A stretch of DNA of 34,231 nt from positions 1,100 to 35,330 of the forward strand of contig NZ_NHOA01000083.1 of NCBI RefSeq assembly GCF_002727125.1, in the 5' to 3' direction. Origin of the DNA: Halorubrum persicum (GTDB lineage: Archaea > Halobacteriota > Halobacteria > Halobacteriales > Haloferacaceae). Made by a program: the position numbers and the translations under genes. Below, piece after piece: positions 6,720-14,824 of the stretch (its first letter is position 1; the number at the start of each line of letters is the position of its first letter). The notes beneath the pieces were generated by a model. The model was not told the DNA's origin, made no database searches, and saw nothing but the letters and a program-made list of their open reading frames with translations.

Positions 6720-6992
6720 CCGTTCCGACGGACGGGTGAGGGGCGGTCGCGAGGCGGAGAGCGTGGCGAGGAGGGGTCGGTCGACGCGCGGGGGAGCACG
6801 CGTCGGCGGAGGAGGGACGATCGCATTGACGGGTGTGCATCCTTCGGCCTCCAAGGTAAACCTCTCGGCCAACCGGCGAGGCCCGTGCGAACGACCGCCC
6901 GTGCCGCCCGCTGCCGGCGACGCGTCGACGGCGCGGTTCGGCCTCGACCATCGACGCGGGAGACTTTTGGCCCGTCCCGTCGACCTCTTCGC

Positions 6993-7757
6993 ATGCACCT
7001 CCCGCCCGTCGGTCTCGGGACGATGGGGATCGACGACCCCGACGCGATCGAAACCGCCCTCTCGCTCGGCTATCGCCACCTCGACACCGCCCGGATCTAC
7101 GGCAACGAGGCGGTCGTCGGCGACGGGCTCGCCGCGAGCGACGCGGACCGTGACGCGGTCACCGTCGCCACGAAGCTGTGGGTCGACGACCTCGGCGCCG
7201 AGGACGTTGCGCCGACCGCCCGCGAGAGCGCCGACCTGCTCGGCGTCGAGACGCTGGACCTCCTGTACGTCCATCGCCCGCGAGGGGCGTACGACCCGGC
7301 CGAGACCCTCCCCGCGCTCGACCGGCTCATCGACGACGGGCGCGTCGACCGCGTCGGCGTCTCCAACTTCGAGATCGACGAGATCGACCGCGCGATCGAC
7401 GCTCTCGACGCGCCGCTCGCGGCCCACCAGACGGAGCTCCACCCGCTGTTCTACCGCCCGGAGCTGCTGGAACACGCACGCGAGCACGGGTACACGGTCG
7501 TAGCCTACTCGCCGCTGGCGGGCGGGCGCGTGAGCGAGATCGACCCCGTGGTCGAGGTCGCGAAGACCCACGACGCGACGCCCGAGGCGGTCGCGATCGC
7601 GTGGGCGACCGCGAAGGAGCCAGTCGTGGCGATTCCGAAGGCGTCGAGCGAACGGCACCTCCGCGCGAATCTGGCGGCGGTCGACCTCGATCTGACGCCC
7701 GAGGAGACGGCCGCCATCGACGCCGTCGAACGGGAGGCGGAGCTGTTCCCAGAGTGA
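6993..7757 (+). CDS. aldo/keto reductase
   Basis: This encodes a 254-residue NAD(P)H-dependent oxidoreductase with a TIM barrel. The catalytic tetrad is complete: D31 and Y36 in DTARIYGNE, K61 in ATKLW, and H94 in YVHRP. The GVSNF segment and a C-terminal IPKASSERHL signature, which contacts the 2'-phosphate of NADPH, are present. Length is at the short end for the family (usually 260-320). It reduces aldehydes or ketones; the substrate is unknown. The ATG at 6993 gives MHLPPVGLGTMG, the standard opening, and lies about 27 nt after ACTTTTGG. The neighbouring genes give no pathway hint. Confidence 0.93.
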   Translation: MHLPPVGLGTMGIDDPDAIETALSLGYRHLDTARIYGNEAVVGDGLAASDADRDAVTVATKLWVDDLGAEDVAPTARESADLLGVETLDLLYVHRPRGAYDPAETLPALDRLIDDGRVDRVGVSNFEIDEIDRAIDALDAPLAAHQTELHPLFYRPELLEHAREHGYTVVAYSPLAGGRVSEIDPVVEVAKTHDATPEAVAIAWATAKEPVVAIPKASSERHLRANLAAVDLDLTPEETAAIDAVEREAELFPE

Positions 7758-7831
7758 TCGCCGAGATCGATCCACGTTACTGAGTATTTGATCCTGAGAG
7801 AATCGAGAGATGCACACGATCCCGCGTCGTT

Positions 7832-7838
7832 TTTATAT
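7832..7838 (+). promoter_or_regulatory. TATA box of folD
   Basis: TTTATAT lies 22-28 nt before the ATG at 7860. That is leaderless spacing, and the AT-rich context stands out in this GC-rich DNA. Confidence 0.65.
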
Positions 7839-7859
7839 CGCCTCGCCCTCGGGTTCGGT

Positions 7860-8783
7860 ATGACCGAGACCACCGGCGGGGACGCCGACGGGACGCAGAT
7901 CATCGACGGCGAGGCGGTCGCCGCCGACGTGCGTGACGACGTGGCCGCGCACGTCGAGACCTTGGACGAGGCGGGCGTGACTCCGGGGCTCGCCACCGTG
8001 CTGATGAGCGACGACCCGGCGAGCGAGACGTACGTCTCGATGAAACAGCGCGACTGCGAGGAGGTCGGCATCGAGAGCGTCCACGTCGAGATCGACGCCG
8101 ACGCCCCGGCCGAAGAGCTGTACGAGACCATCGACGACCTCAACGAGCGCGAGGACGTGCACGGCATCTTGGTCCAGCTGCCGGTCCCCGACCACGTCGA
8201 CAAACGGCGCGTGCTCCGGCGCATCGCCCCGGAGAAGGACGTGGACGGGTTCCACCCGGAGAACGTCGGGCGGCTCGTCGCCGGCGACGCCCGGTTTAAG
8301 CCGTGCACGCCACACGGCGTCCAGAAGCTGCTGGCGGCGTACGACGTGGAGACCGAGGGCGCCGACGCGGTCGTCGTCGGCCGGTCGGACATCGTCGGGA
8401 AGCCGATGGCGAACCTCCTCGTCCAGAAGGGGCCGGTCGGCAACGCGACCACGACCGTCTGCCACTCCCGGACGAAAGACCTGGCGGCGAAGCTGTCGAC
8501 CGCCGACATCGTGATCGCCGCGGTCGGGGTCCCGGAGTTCATCGACGGCTCGATGCTCAAGGCGGGTGCGACCGTGATCGACGTGGGGATCAACCGCGTC
8601 GACGCGGACACCGAGAAGGGGTACGAGCTCGTCGGCGACGTGGAGTACGAGTCGGCGGCGGAAGTCGCCGGCGCGATCACGCCCGTTCCCGGCGGCGTCG
8701 GTCCGATGACGCGCGCGATGCTCCTCTATAACACGGTGAAGGCGGCCGGACTCCAGTCCGACGTGTCGATCGAGCTCGACTGA
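7860..8783 (+). CDS. folD: bifunctional methylene-THF dehydrogenase/cyclohydrolase FolD
   Basis: This encodes a 307-residue enzyme that interconverts 5,10-methylene-THF and 10-formyl-THF. The catalytic pair Y58 and K62 (YVSMK) is present. The family signatures GILVQLPVP and VGRSDIVGKPMANLL (the NADP-binding region) and PVPGGVGPMT near the C-terminus are all seen. Length fits the family plus a short acidic N-terminal tail. The start ATG is positioned for a leaderless mRNA. Together with the glycine cleavage genes about 12 kb away, it points to an active folate one-carbon pathway, as known for haloarchaea. Codon use is like its neighbours. Confidence 0.96.
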   Translation: MTETTGGDADGTQIIDGEAVAADVRDDVAAHVETLDEAGVTPGLATVLMSDDPASETYVSMKQRDCEEVGIESVHVEIDADAPAEELYETIDDLNEREDVHGILVQLPVPDHVDKRRVLRRIAPEKDVDGFHPENVGRLVAGDARFKPCTPHGVQKLLAAYDVETEGADAVVVGRSDIVGKPMANLLVQKGPVGNATTTVCHSRTKDLAAKLSTADIVIAAVGVPEFIDGSMLKAGATVIDVGINRVDADTEKGYELVGDVEYESAAEVAGAITPVPGGVGPMTRAMLLYNTVKAAGLQSDVSIELD

Positions 8784-8869
8784 GGCGGGTCCGTCGCCGG
8801 CGCGGATCGCCGCCGCGTGCGACTCGATTCTGTCGGCTCCGCCTGTTACCGCCGCCCGCGGCTCGACCC

Positions 8870-8876
8870 TTTTAAG
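8870..8876 (+). promoter_or_regulatory. TATA box of the dgcN-dgcA operon
   Basis: TTTTAAG lies 25-31 nt before the ATG at 8901, fitting a leaderless transcript. Confidence 0.6.
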
Positions 8877-8900
8877 AACGCCCGGAGCGAGCGACCCACC

Positions 8901-9959
8901 ATGAGCGACGACCGGATCGTCATCCTCGCCCACGAGAAGTTCCCCGACCGCGCGAAGACCGCCCTCGGCGTGCTGCGCTACGGCGACCAGGACGTGCGAG
9001 CCGTGCTCGACCGCGACCGCGCCGGCGACCGCGTCAGCGACCACGTCTCCGGCGTCTCGGACGCCCCGATCGTCGAGTCGTTCGACGACGCGTACGCGGC
9101 CGCCGACGGCGACGTGGACGCCTTATACATCGGGATCGCGCCCATCGGCGGCGGCTTCGACGAGTCGTGGCGGTCGGACGTGGAGGCCGCGATTCAGGCC
9201 GGCTGCGACGTGGTGAGCGGGCTCCACTACTTCCTGAACGAGGACGAGTCGCTGGCCGCGCTGGCCGACGAACACGGCGTCGACCTCGTCGACGTGCGCG
9301 AGCCCGACGACGACCTCACGGTCGCGACGGGCGCCTCCGGCGACGTGGACGCCGACGTGGTGTGCACGGTCGGCACCGACTGCTCGGTGGGGAAGATGAC
9401 CGCGTCGCTGGAGATCGTCGCGGCCGCCCGCGAGCGGGGGATCGACGCCGCGTTCGTCCCGACCGGCCAGACCGGAATCATGATCGCCGGGTGGGGGAAC
9501 CCGATCGACCGCGTCGTCTCGGACTTCACGGCGGGCGCGGTCGAGGACATGCTCGTCGAGGTCGGCGACGACCACGACCTCCTCGTCGTCGAGGGGCAGG
9601 GGAGCATCATCCACCCCGCCTACTCGGCGGTCACCTGCGGCATCCTCCACGGGTCGATGGCCGACGCGCTCGTGCTCTGTCACGCCGCGGGCCGAGACGC
9701 GGTCCACGGCTACGAGTCGTTCTCGCTGCCGCCGCTTTCCGACTACGTCGACCTCTACGAGGGGCTGGCGGCGCCCGTCAGCGAGGCGACCGTCGTCGCC
9801 GGCGCGCTCAACACGAAAGACGTCGAGGACGACGCGAGCGCCGCCGACGCGGTCGCCGAACTCGGCGACGCGCTCGGTGCTCCGGCCGCCGACCCGGTCC
9901 GCGACGGCGCCGATCGGATTGTCGACGGAATCGTCGGCGCGGGGCTCGGCGGCGAATGA
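8901..9959 (+). CDS. dgcN: DUF1611 family protein, DgcN-like D-glutamate N-acetyltransferase
   Basis: This encodes a 352-residue cytoplasmic protein of the DUF1611 family. An N-terminal Rossmann-like half (VILAHEKFPDRAKTALGVLRYG, and ALYIGIAPIGG) precedes a P-loop half with the unusual Walker-type motif GTDCSVGKMT (158-167). The signatures GQTGIMIAGWG and LLVVEGQGSIIHPAYS follow. Members next to a dipeptide-epimerase-like gene have been assigned as D-glutamate N-acetyltransferase DgcN, working with DgcA in D-glutamate use. The next gene is exactly such an epimerase, overlapping by 4 bp, which supports the assignment. The substrate in this organism is inferred. Length matches the family. Confidence 0.85.
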   Translation: MSDDRIVILAHEKFPDRAKTALGVLRYGDQDVRAVLDRDRAGDRVSDHVSGVSDAPIVESFDDAYAAADGDVDALYIGIAPIGGGFDESWRSDVEAAIQAGCDVVSGLHYFLNEDESLAALADEHGVDLVDVREPDDDLTVATGASGDVDADVVCTVGTDCSVGKMTASLEIVAAARERGIDAAFVPTGQTGIMIAGWGNPIDRVVSDFTAGAVEDMLVEVGDDHDLLVVEGQGSIIHPAYSAVTCGILHGSMADALVLCHAAGRDAVHGYESFSLPPLSDYVDLYEGLAAPVSEATVVAGALNTKDVEDDASAADAVAELGDALGAPAADPVRDGADRIVDGIVGAGLGGE

Positions 9960-11002
9960 GCCTCGACGCGACCTTCGAGCGGGTCTCGCTCCCCTTAGAG
10001 AACCCGTTCACGATCGCGCGGGGGACCCAGACCGAGGCCGAGAACGTGATCGTGCGGATCGAAGACGAGGGCGGGATGACCGGCGTCGGCGGCGCGGCGC
10101 CCTCCGCCCACTACGGGGAGACCGCCGCCACGGTGGAGGCGGTCCTCCCGGACCTGCTCGACGCCGTCGAGCGCGTCGGCGACCCGCACGCCCTCCACGA
10201 GATCGAGGCGGAACTGGCGACCGTCGTCGGCGACAACCCCGCCGCCCGGACCGCCGTTTCGATCGCGGTCCACGACCTCGCCGCGAAGCGGCTCGGCGTC
10301 CCCCTCCACCGCCTCTGGGGGCTCGACCCGTCGACCGCGCCGGCGACGTCCTACACGATCGGGCTCGACGAGACGGAGCGCGTCCGGGAGAAGGCCGCGG
10401 CCGCGGTCGAGGCGGGCTACCCGGTGCTCAAGATCAAGCTCGGCACCGACCGCGACCGCGAGCTGATCGACGCCGTCCGCGAGGCCGCGCCCGACGCCCG
10501 GCTCCGGGTCGACGCCAACGAGGCGTGGACGCCCCGCGAGGCGGTCGAAAAGAGCGCGTGGCTCGCCGACCGCGACGTGGAGTTCGTCGAGCAGCCGGTG
10601 CCCGCGGAGGACCCCGAGGGGCTCCGGTTCGTCTACGAGCGCTCCGCGCTTCCGATCGCCGCCGACGAGTCCTGCGTGACGCTCTCGGACGTTCCCGCGA
10701 TCGCCGACCGCTGCGACATCGCGAACCTGAAGCTGATGAAGACCGGCAGCCTGCTGGAGGCGCGACGGCTGATCGCCGCCGCGCGGGCTCACGGGTTGGA
10801 GGTGATGTGCGGCTGTATGATCGAGTCGAACGCGTCGATCGCGGCGGCCGCGCAGCTCGCACCCCTGCTCGACTACGCCGACCTCGACGGGTCGCTGCTG
10901 CTCGCCGAGGACCCCTACGACGGCGTCGCCCTTACTGAGGGAGAGATCCGCCTCGGCGACCGCGACCGCGCGGGGACCGGCGCGCGGCTGCGGTCGGAGT
11001 AG
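9956..11002 (+). CDS. dgcA: enolase-superfamily dipeptide epimerase / N-acetyl-D-glutamate racemase DgcA-like
   Basis: This encodes a 348-residue member of the muconate-lactonizing subgroup of the enolase superfamily. Catalytic lysines sit in LKIK (K159, K161). Metal ligands are D186 (DANEAW), E212 (EQPVP) and D237 (ADES), and the opposite-face lysine is in NLKLMKTG (K259/K262). An MCGCMIES segment follows. These match L-Ala-D/L-Glu epimerases and DgcA. The reaction is racemisation at an alpha carbon through an enolate. ATG at 9956 overlaps the upstream stop as ATGA, so the pair is translationally coupled. A cell-wall dipeptide substrate is unlikely in an archaeon without peptidoglycan, so an N-acyl amino acid substrate is more plausible. 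Confidence 0.9.
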   Translation: MSLDATFERVSLPLENPFTIARGTQTEAENVIVRIEDEGGMTGVGGAAPSAHYGETAATVEAVLPDLLDAVERVGDPHALHEIEAELATVVGDNPAARTAVSIAVHDLAAKRLGVPLHRLWGLDPSTAPATSYTIGLDETERVREKAAAAVEAGYPVLKIKLGTDRDRELIDAVREAAPDARLRVDANEAWTPREAVEKSAWLADRDVEFVEQPVPAEDPEGLRFVYERSALPIAADESCVTLSDVPAIADRCDIANLKLMKTGSLLEARRLIAAARAHGLEVMCGCMIESNASIAAAAQLAPLLDYADLDGSLLLAEDPYDGVALTEGEIRLGDRDRAGTGARLRSE

Positions 11003-11069
11003 GAGAGTAGCACGGAATCGCGGGGGAGAAACGGGGGGAGGTCGGGGACCGATCGCGGGTCGCGCGCCG

Positions 11070-11999
11070 TCAGGTGCGCTGTTCGTCGGCGTCGACCTCG
11101 GACTCCTCGAGCTCCACATCGACCTCCTCGTCGAGATCCGTGTCGCCGTCGCCGGACTGCGTCCGGCTGCCGGAGGCGCCCTGCGCCTCACTGTCGAGGT
11201 CGGCTTCGAGGTCGTCCGAGTCGATCTCCGATTCGATGTCCGCCAGCTCGTCGTCGATCTCCTCGTCGCTGCTCGCCGCGTCGTCGTCGCTCGCCGGCTC
11301 GCCCTTCCCGAGCTCGCCCTTCAGCGTCTCCAGCTCGGCGTCGACTTCGCTGTTCGTCGACAGGCTCTCCAGCTCGCGGTCGATGCTGTCCTTGTCCGAG
11401 AGCGCGTCTTCGAAGGCGCCGGAGTCCTCCAGCTCGTCCATCGCCTCCGCCCGCGCCTCCATCTCCTCGGTGCGCTCCTCGGCGCGCTCGATCGACCGGC
11501 TCACGTCCTCCATCTCGTCGCCGACGCCCGTCATGGCCTCCGAGACGCGCGAGGACGCCTCCGCGGCCTCGTAGCGGGCCTTCATCGTCTCCTTCTTCGT
11601 GCGGAACTCCTCGATGCGGTTCTGGAGCTTGTTCTTCTTCTCGACGAGCTGCTCCTGCGTGTTGTTCAGCTCCGCGATCTGTCCCTCCAGCTCCTCGATC
11701 TGGCTCATCTTCGACTTCTTCTTCTCTAAGGCCTTCCGCGCGAGGTCGTCGCGGTCCTGCTGGACCGCCTCGCGGGCCTGTCGGTTGTGCTTCTCGACGT
11801 TCTCCTCCAGCTTTCGCTTCTGGATCTCCAGCCGCTTCTTCTGGGTCGTCAGGTCGGCGATCCCCTGCTTGACGTCCTGGAGCTCGTCGCGCATCTGTTC
11901 GTACGAGTAGTCGAGCGACTCCGTCGGATCCTCCGCCCGGTTGAGGAGGGCGTTCAGCTTCGAGCGGACGACGTAGGAGGCGCGCGAGAGGATTCCCAT
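11070..11999 (-). CDS. pspA: PspA/IM30 (Vipp1) family membrane-stress protein
   Basis: This encodes a 309-residue ESCRT-III-like protein. It begins MGILSRASYVVRSKLNALLNRAEDP, the amphipathic helix that binds membranes, and then runs as long coiled coil to about residue 190. A strongly acidic tail rich in Glu, Asp and Ser follows (about 205-309), longer than in bacterial PspA. PspA/Vipp1 polymers stabilise or repair the cytoplasmic membrane. An ATG at 12008 would add three residues, but TTTTAAC (12022-12028) lies 23-29 nt before 11999, so the leaderless start at 11999 is preferred. It stands alone and diverges from the broken sugar isomerase gene. Confidence 0.92.
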   Translation of the reverse strand: MGILSRASYVVRSKLNALLNRAEDPTESLDYSYEQMRDELQDVKQGIADLTTQKKRLEIQKRKLEENVEKHNRQAREAVQQDRDDLARKALEKKKSKMSQIEELEGQIAELNNTQEQLVEKKNKLQNRIEEFRTKKETMKARYEAAEASSRVSEAMTGVGDEMEDVSRSIERAEERTEEMEARAEAMDELEDSGAFEDALSDKDSIDRELESLSTNSEVDAELETLKGELGKGEPASDDDAASSDEEIDDELADIESEIDSDDLEADLDSEAQGASGSRTQSGDGDTDLDEEVDVELEESEVDADEQRT

Positions 12000-12021
12000 A
12001 CCCGTCATACACGCTCCACCC

Positions 12022-12028
12022 GTTAAAA
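12022..12028 (-). promoter_or_regulatory. TATA box of pspA
   Basis: TTTTAAC on the minus strand lies 23-29 nt upstream of ATG 11999 and only 14-20 nt from ATG 12008. It decides the start in favour of 11999. Confidence 0.55.
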
Positions 12029-12143
12029 CCTCATGTGGTTCACACCCCCCGTCGCTCGCCGTGACGGGGCGAGAGACGGTGTCCGGCGGTCGCACAGCGT
12101 CCGCACGTCTGGCGCCGGCGACTCGGGTGACAGTTCCTGAAGG

Positions 12144-12150
12144 TTTATTC
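12144..12150 (+). promoter_or_regulatory. TATA box of the isomerase pseudogene / dehydrogenase operon
   Basis: TTTATTC lies 24-30 nt before the ATG at 12174, so the promoter looks intact although the first gene is broken. Confidence 0.55.
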
Positions 12151-12173
12151 GGGGGGTTGTACAAGCATCTCGC

Positions 12174-13011
12174 ATGGACATCGGTGTGCTAACTGTTCCC
12201 TTGGGCGGTGAATCGATCGACGACGCGGCCGCGTATTTCGACGAGATCGGCGTCAGCGCCGTCGAGCTCGGCGTCGGCGGGTGGCCGGGCGAGGACCACG
12301 TCGATCGCGAGACGCTCCTCGCCGACGAGTCGGCGCGCGCGGAGCTGCGCGGACTGCTCGACGAACACGGGCTCCGGGCTCCCCGGCGGCGCGCCGGGCG
12401 ACTCCACGCCGAACTGGATCACGGCGCCGTGGCCGACCGAGCACGCCGAGGCGCTCGACTACCAGTGGGACGAGGTCGCGATCCCGTACTGGCGGGACCT
12501 GGCGAAACACGCCGCGCACCACGGCGTCGACGTCGCCATCGAGATGCATCCGAACATGCTCGTGTACGAGCCGACGGGCATGCTCGCGCTCCGGGAGGCG
12601 ACCAACGAGCGGATCGGCGCCAACTTCGACCCCTCGCACCTCTACTGGCAGGGGATCGACGTGACCGAGGCGATCCGCGTTCTGGGCGATCACGACGCGA
12701 TCCACCACGTCCACGCGAAGGACACCAAGGTGTACGACGCGAACGCGCGCGTGAAGGGCGTGCTCGACACGACGGGCTACACCGAAGAGCCCGACCGCTC
12801 CTGGCTGTTCCGCTCGATCGGCTACGGCCACGACGAGAGCCACTGGAAGGACGTGGTCTCGACGCTCCGGATGGTCGGCTACGAGGGCGCGCTGTCGATC
12901 GAACACGAGGACTCGCTCACCTCCTCGCGGGAGGGGTTAGAGAAGGCGGTCGACGTGCTCGACCGCGCCGTCTTCGAGACCCGACCCGGAGACGCCTACT
13001 GGGCGGAGTGA
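12174..13011 (+). pseudogene. sugar phosphate isomerase/epimerase, broken by an internal deletion with frameshift
   Basis: The first 66-69 residues (MDIGVLTVPL through LLDEHGLR) are in one frame. From GLPGGAPGDSTPNW at 12376 to the normal C-terminus (RPGDAYWAE) the protein is in the next frame. Both halves belong to the same xylose-isomerase-like TIM barrel, with EMHPNM, NFDPSHLYWQG, HVHAKDTK and SIEHED metal/substrate motifs intact. Haloarchaeal relatives, as I remember them, carry about 40 residues between the halves (an ALATHNNPLHP-type segment and following helix). These are missing here, so this is a deletion rather than a single-base error. The junction is a tandem GGGCTCC-GGGCTCC (12369-12382). 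The gene precedes a Gfo/Idh/MocA dehydrogenase with a 16-bp gap, a common pair in sugar or inositol catabolism. Confidence 0.85.
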
Positions 13012-13014
13012 GAC

Positions 13015-13020
13015 GGAGGA
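13015..13020 (+). promoter_or_regulatory. Shine-Dalgarno site of the Gfo/Idh/MocA gene
   Basis: GGAGGA lies 7 nt before ATG 13028 and selects it over the in-frame ATG at 13046. As an internal operon gene it needs an SD, unlike the leaderless first genes in this window. Confidence 0.6.
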
Positions 13021-13027
13021 CACCTCG

Positions 13028-14179
13028 ATGACGCGAAACCCACCAATGACACAGGAGCCACTGCAGATCGGCGTGCTGGGGTATCGGTTCATGGGCAAGG
13101 CGCACTCGAACGCGCTCGCGCGGCTGCCGATGTTCTTCCCGGACGCGCCCGACATCGAGCGGCACACCCTCGTCGGACGCGACGAGGAGGCGCTCGCGGA
13201 CGCGGCGGAGCGGTTCGGGTTCTCACACACCGCGACTGACTGGGAGGAGACCGTCGACGCGGTGGACGTGTTCTACAACCTCGGACCGAACCACGTCCAC
13301 GCGGAGCCGTCGATCGCGGCCCTCGAGGCGGGGGTTCCCGTGCTCTGTGAGAAACCCCTCGCGCCGACGCTCGACGAGGCCGCGGCGATGCGCGACGCGG
13401 CGGCCGACGCCGACGTGCCCACGGGGACCGCGTTCAACTACCGGTTCGTCCCCGCGATCCGGTACGCGAAGGGGCTGATCGACGACGGGGAGCTCGGCGA
13501 GATCCGGCAGGTCCGCGGGCGGTACCTCCAGGACTGGCTCGTCGATCCCGAGGCGCCGTGGGCGTGGCGGATGGACGCCGACATGGCGGGCTCCGGCGCG
13601 CTCGGCGACCTCGGCGCGCACACGCTTGATCTCGCGGACTTCCTCGTCGGCGACGCGGTCGGCGGTATCGATCGCGTCTCCGGCCACCTGCAGACCTTCG
13701 TCGACGAGCGACCGGTGTACGACGAGGCGGGCGATGTCGCGGAGTACCGCGACGTGACGGTCGACGACGCCTACACCGCGCAGGTCGCCTACGAGTCGGG
13801 CGCGATCGGGAGCTTCGAGGCGACCCGCTTCGCGGACGGCCACAAGAACGACCACGCGATCGAGGTGCACGGGTCGAAGGGGAGTCTGAAGTTCTCCTTA
13901 GAGCGGCTCAACGAGCTGGAGGTGCTCCGCGAGGGCGACCGCGGCTATCAGACCGTGCTCGTCACCGACGAGGTCGACCCGTACGTCGACCACTGGTGGC
14001 CGCCGGGGCACGTGATCGGGTGGGAGCACACCTTCGTCCACGAGAACTACGAGTTCCTCTCGGCCGTGGCGGAGGGCCGCGAGTTCGAGCCGTCGTTCGA
14101 GCAGGGGTACGCGGTACAGAAGCTCCTCGACGCGATCGTCCGCGCCGACGAGCGCGGCGAGTGGGTGTCGGTCGAGTAG
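13028..14179 (+). CDS. Gfo/Idh/MocA family oxidoreductase
   Basis: This encodes a 383-residue NAD(P)-dependent sugar dehydrogenase. The N-terminal Rossmann domain starts IGVLGYRFMGKAHSNAL (a glycine-rich loop variant), followed by the conserved CEKPLAP motif (the catalytic Lys of the family) at about residue 108. The C-terminal domain contains the TAFNYRFVPAI segment and the GDLGAHTLDLADFLVG motif with a catalytic-type His. The family oxidises or epimerises hexoses, inositols or their derivatives. It lies 16 bp after the broken isomerase gene and would be co-transcribed with it. Without the partner the pathway may be impaired. The start is supported by the SD at 13015-13020. Confidence 0.92.
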   Translation: MTRNPPMTQEPLQIGVLGYRFMGKAHSNALARLPMFFPDAPDIERHTLVGRDEEALADAAERFGFSHTATDWEETVDAVDVFYNLGPNHVHAEPSIAALEAGVPVLCEKPLAPTLDEAAAMRDAAADADVPTGTAFNYRFVPAIRYAKGLIDDGELGEIRQVRGRYLQDWLVDPEAPWAWRMDADMAGSGALGDLGAHTLDLADFLVGDAVGGIDRVSGHLQTFVDERPVYDEAGDVAEYRDVTVDDAYTAQVAYESGAIGSFEATRFADGHKNDHAIEVHGSKGSLKFSLERLNELEVLREGDRGYQTVLVTDEVDPYVDHWWPPGHVIGWEHTFVHENYEFLSAVAEGREFEPSFEQGYAVQKLLDAIVRADERGEWVSVE

Positions 14180-14230
14180 CGCCGAGAGCGGGTGCCCGTC
14201 GGTCGGAGCGAAAGCGTCGGTTCGGACGGA

Positions 14231-14686
14231 TCAGACGCCGGTCGCACCGAGGGGGTCCCGTCCGCTGCTGCCCTCGATCGCCGAGCTCTCGCCGTTGTAG
14301 GTGCCGAGCGTCTCGTGGGTGTCGAAGGCGACGGGCTCCCAGACGACCTCGAAATCTTCGTTCCCGGTGGCGTTTGGCACGGTCACGCGGTCGCCCGGTC
14401 GCACGACGCCGTCGCCGGGCCACGCGCCGAACTGGACCTCCTCGTTCGGATCCTCGCCGCGGACGTACAGCTCCTCGGCCGGAACCGGTTCGGGGCCGGC
14501 CGCGACGATCACGAGGTCGGTCCCCTCGTTCTCGACCTGGAACTCCGCGTCGGGTGGCGCGACGCCGTCGATCATCCCGAAGACCGCGGCGCCGACGAGC
14601 GCCAGGAGCACCACGACGATGCCGACGAGCATCCCCGAGCCGGCTATCGGGGTGAACCCCCGCTCGTCGCTCCGGAACGCACTCAT
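14231..14686 (-). CDS. archaeal type IV pilin-like protein
   Basis: This encodes 151 residues. A short basic/acidic leader (MSAFRSDERG) is followed by FTPIAGSGMLVGIVVVLLALVGAAVFG, a class III (prepilin peptidase-type) signal and hydrophobic helix like those of haloarchaeal Pilin_N (DUF1628) proteins. The rest is a small beta-rich ectodomain (AEFQVENEGTDLVIV, RPGDRVTVPNATGNEDFEVVWEP) typical of these minor pilins, with one N-A-T sequon. Mature subunits assemble into adhesive surface filaments or act as minor pilins. A TATA-like TTATACC lies about 25 nt upstream of the ATG at 14686, so it is probably leaderless. No pilus biogenesis ATPase or platform gene is in the window. Confidence 0.85.
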   Translation of the reverse strand: MSAFRSDERGFTPIAGSGMLVGIVVVLLALVGAAVFGMIDGVAPPDAEFQVENEGTDLVIVAAGPEPVPAEELYVRGEDPNEEVQFGAWPGDGVVRPGDRVTVPNATGNEDFEVVWEPVAFDTHETLGTYNGESSAIEGSSGRDPLGATGV

Positions 14687-14824
14687 TCGCCTGTCACTCC
14701 GCGAGGGGCGGTATAAGGCTTTACGCGCCGGCTATCAGGCGAGATAATGCGGGTCGTCTCGGCCCGTTCCGGCGGAGCCGCCCCGAACCGGAACCCCGTT
14801 ATTCCACCCGTCCGAAGGACGGCC

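Noticed and set aside
5631-7757. Long plus-strand frame running from 5631 into the aldo/keto reductase
   Set aside because: Only the part from 6993 has family motifs; upstream is antisense to two minus-strand membrane genes and results from high GC.
7778-7788. TACTGAGTATT shared with the minus strand at 34211-34221
   Set aside because: An 11-bp match between two AT-rich intergenic sites is weak and the sites are placed differently relative to their genes; likely chance.
9167-9955. N-terminal extension of the DgcA frame
   Set aside because: It is the shadow of dgcN in another frame; DgcA starts at ATG 9956 overlapping the dgcN stop.
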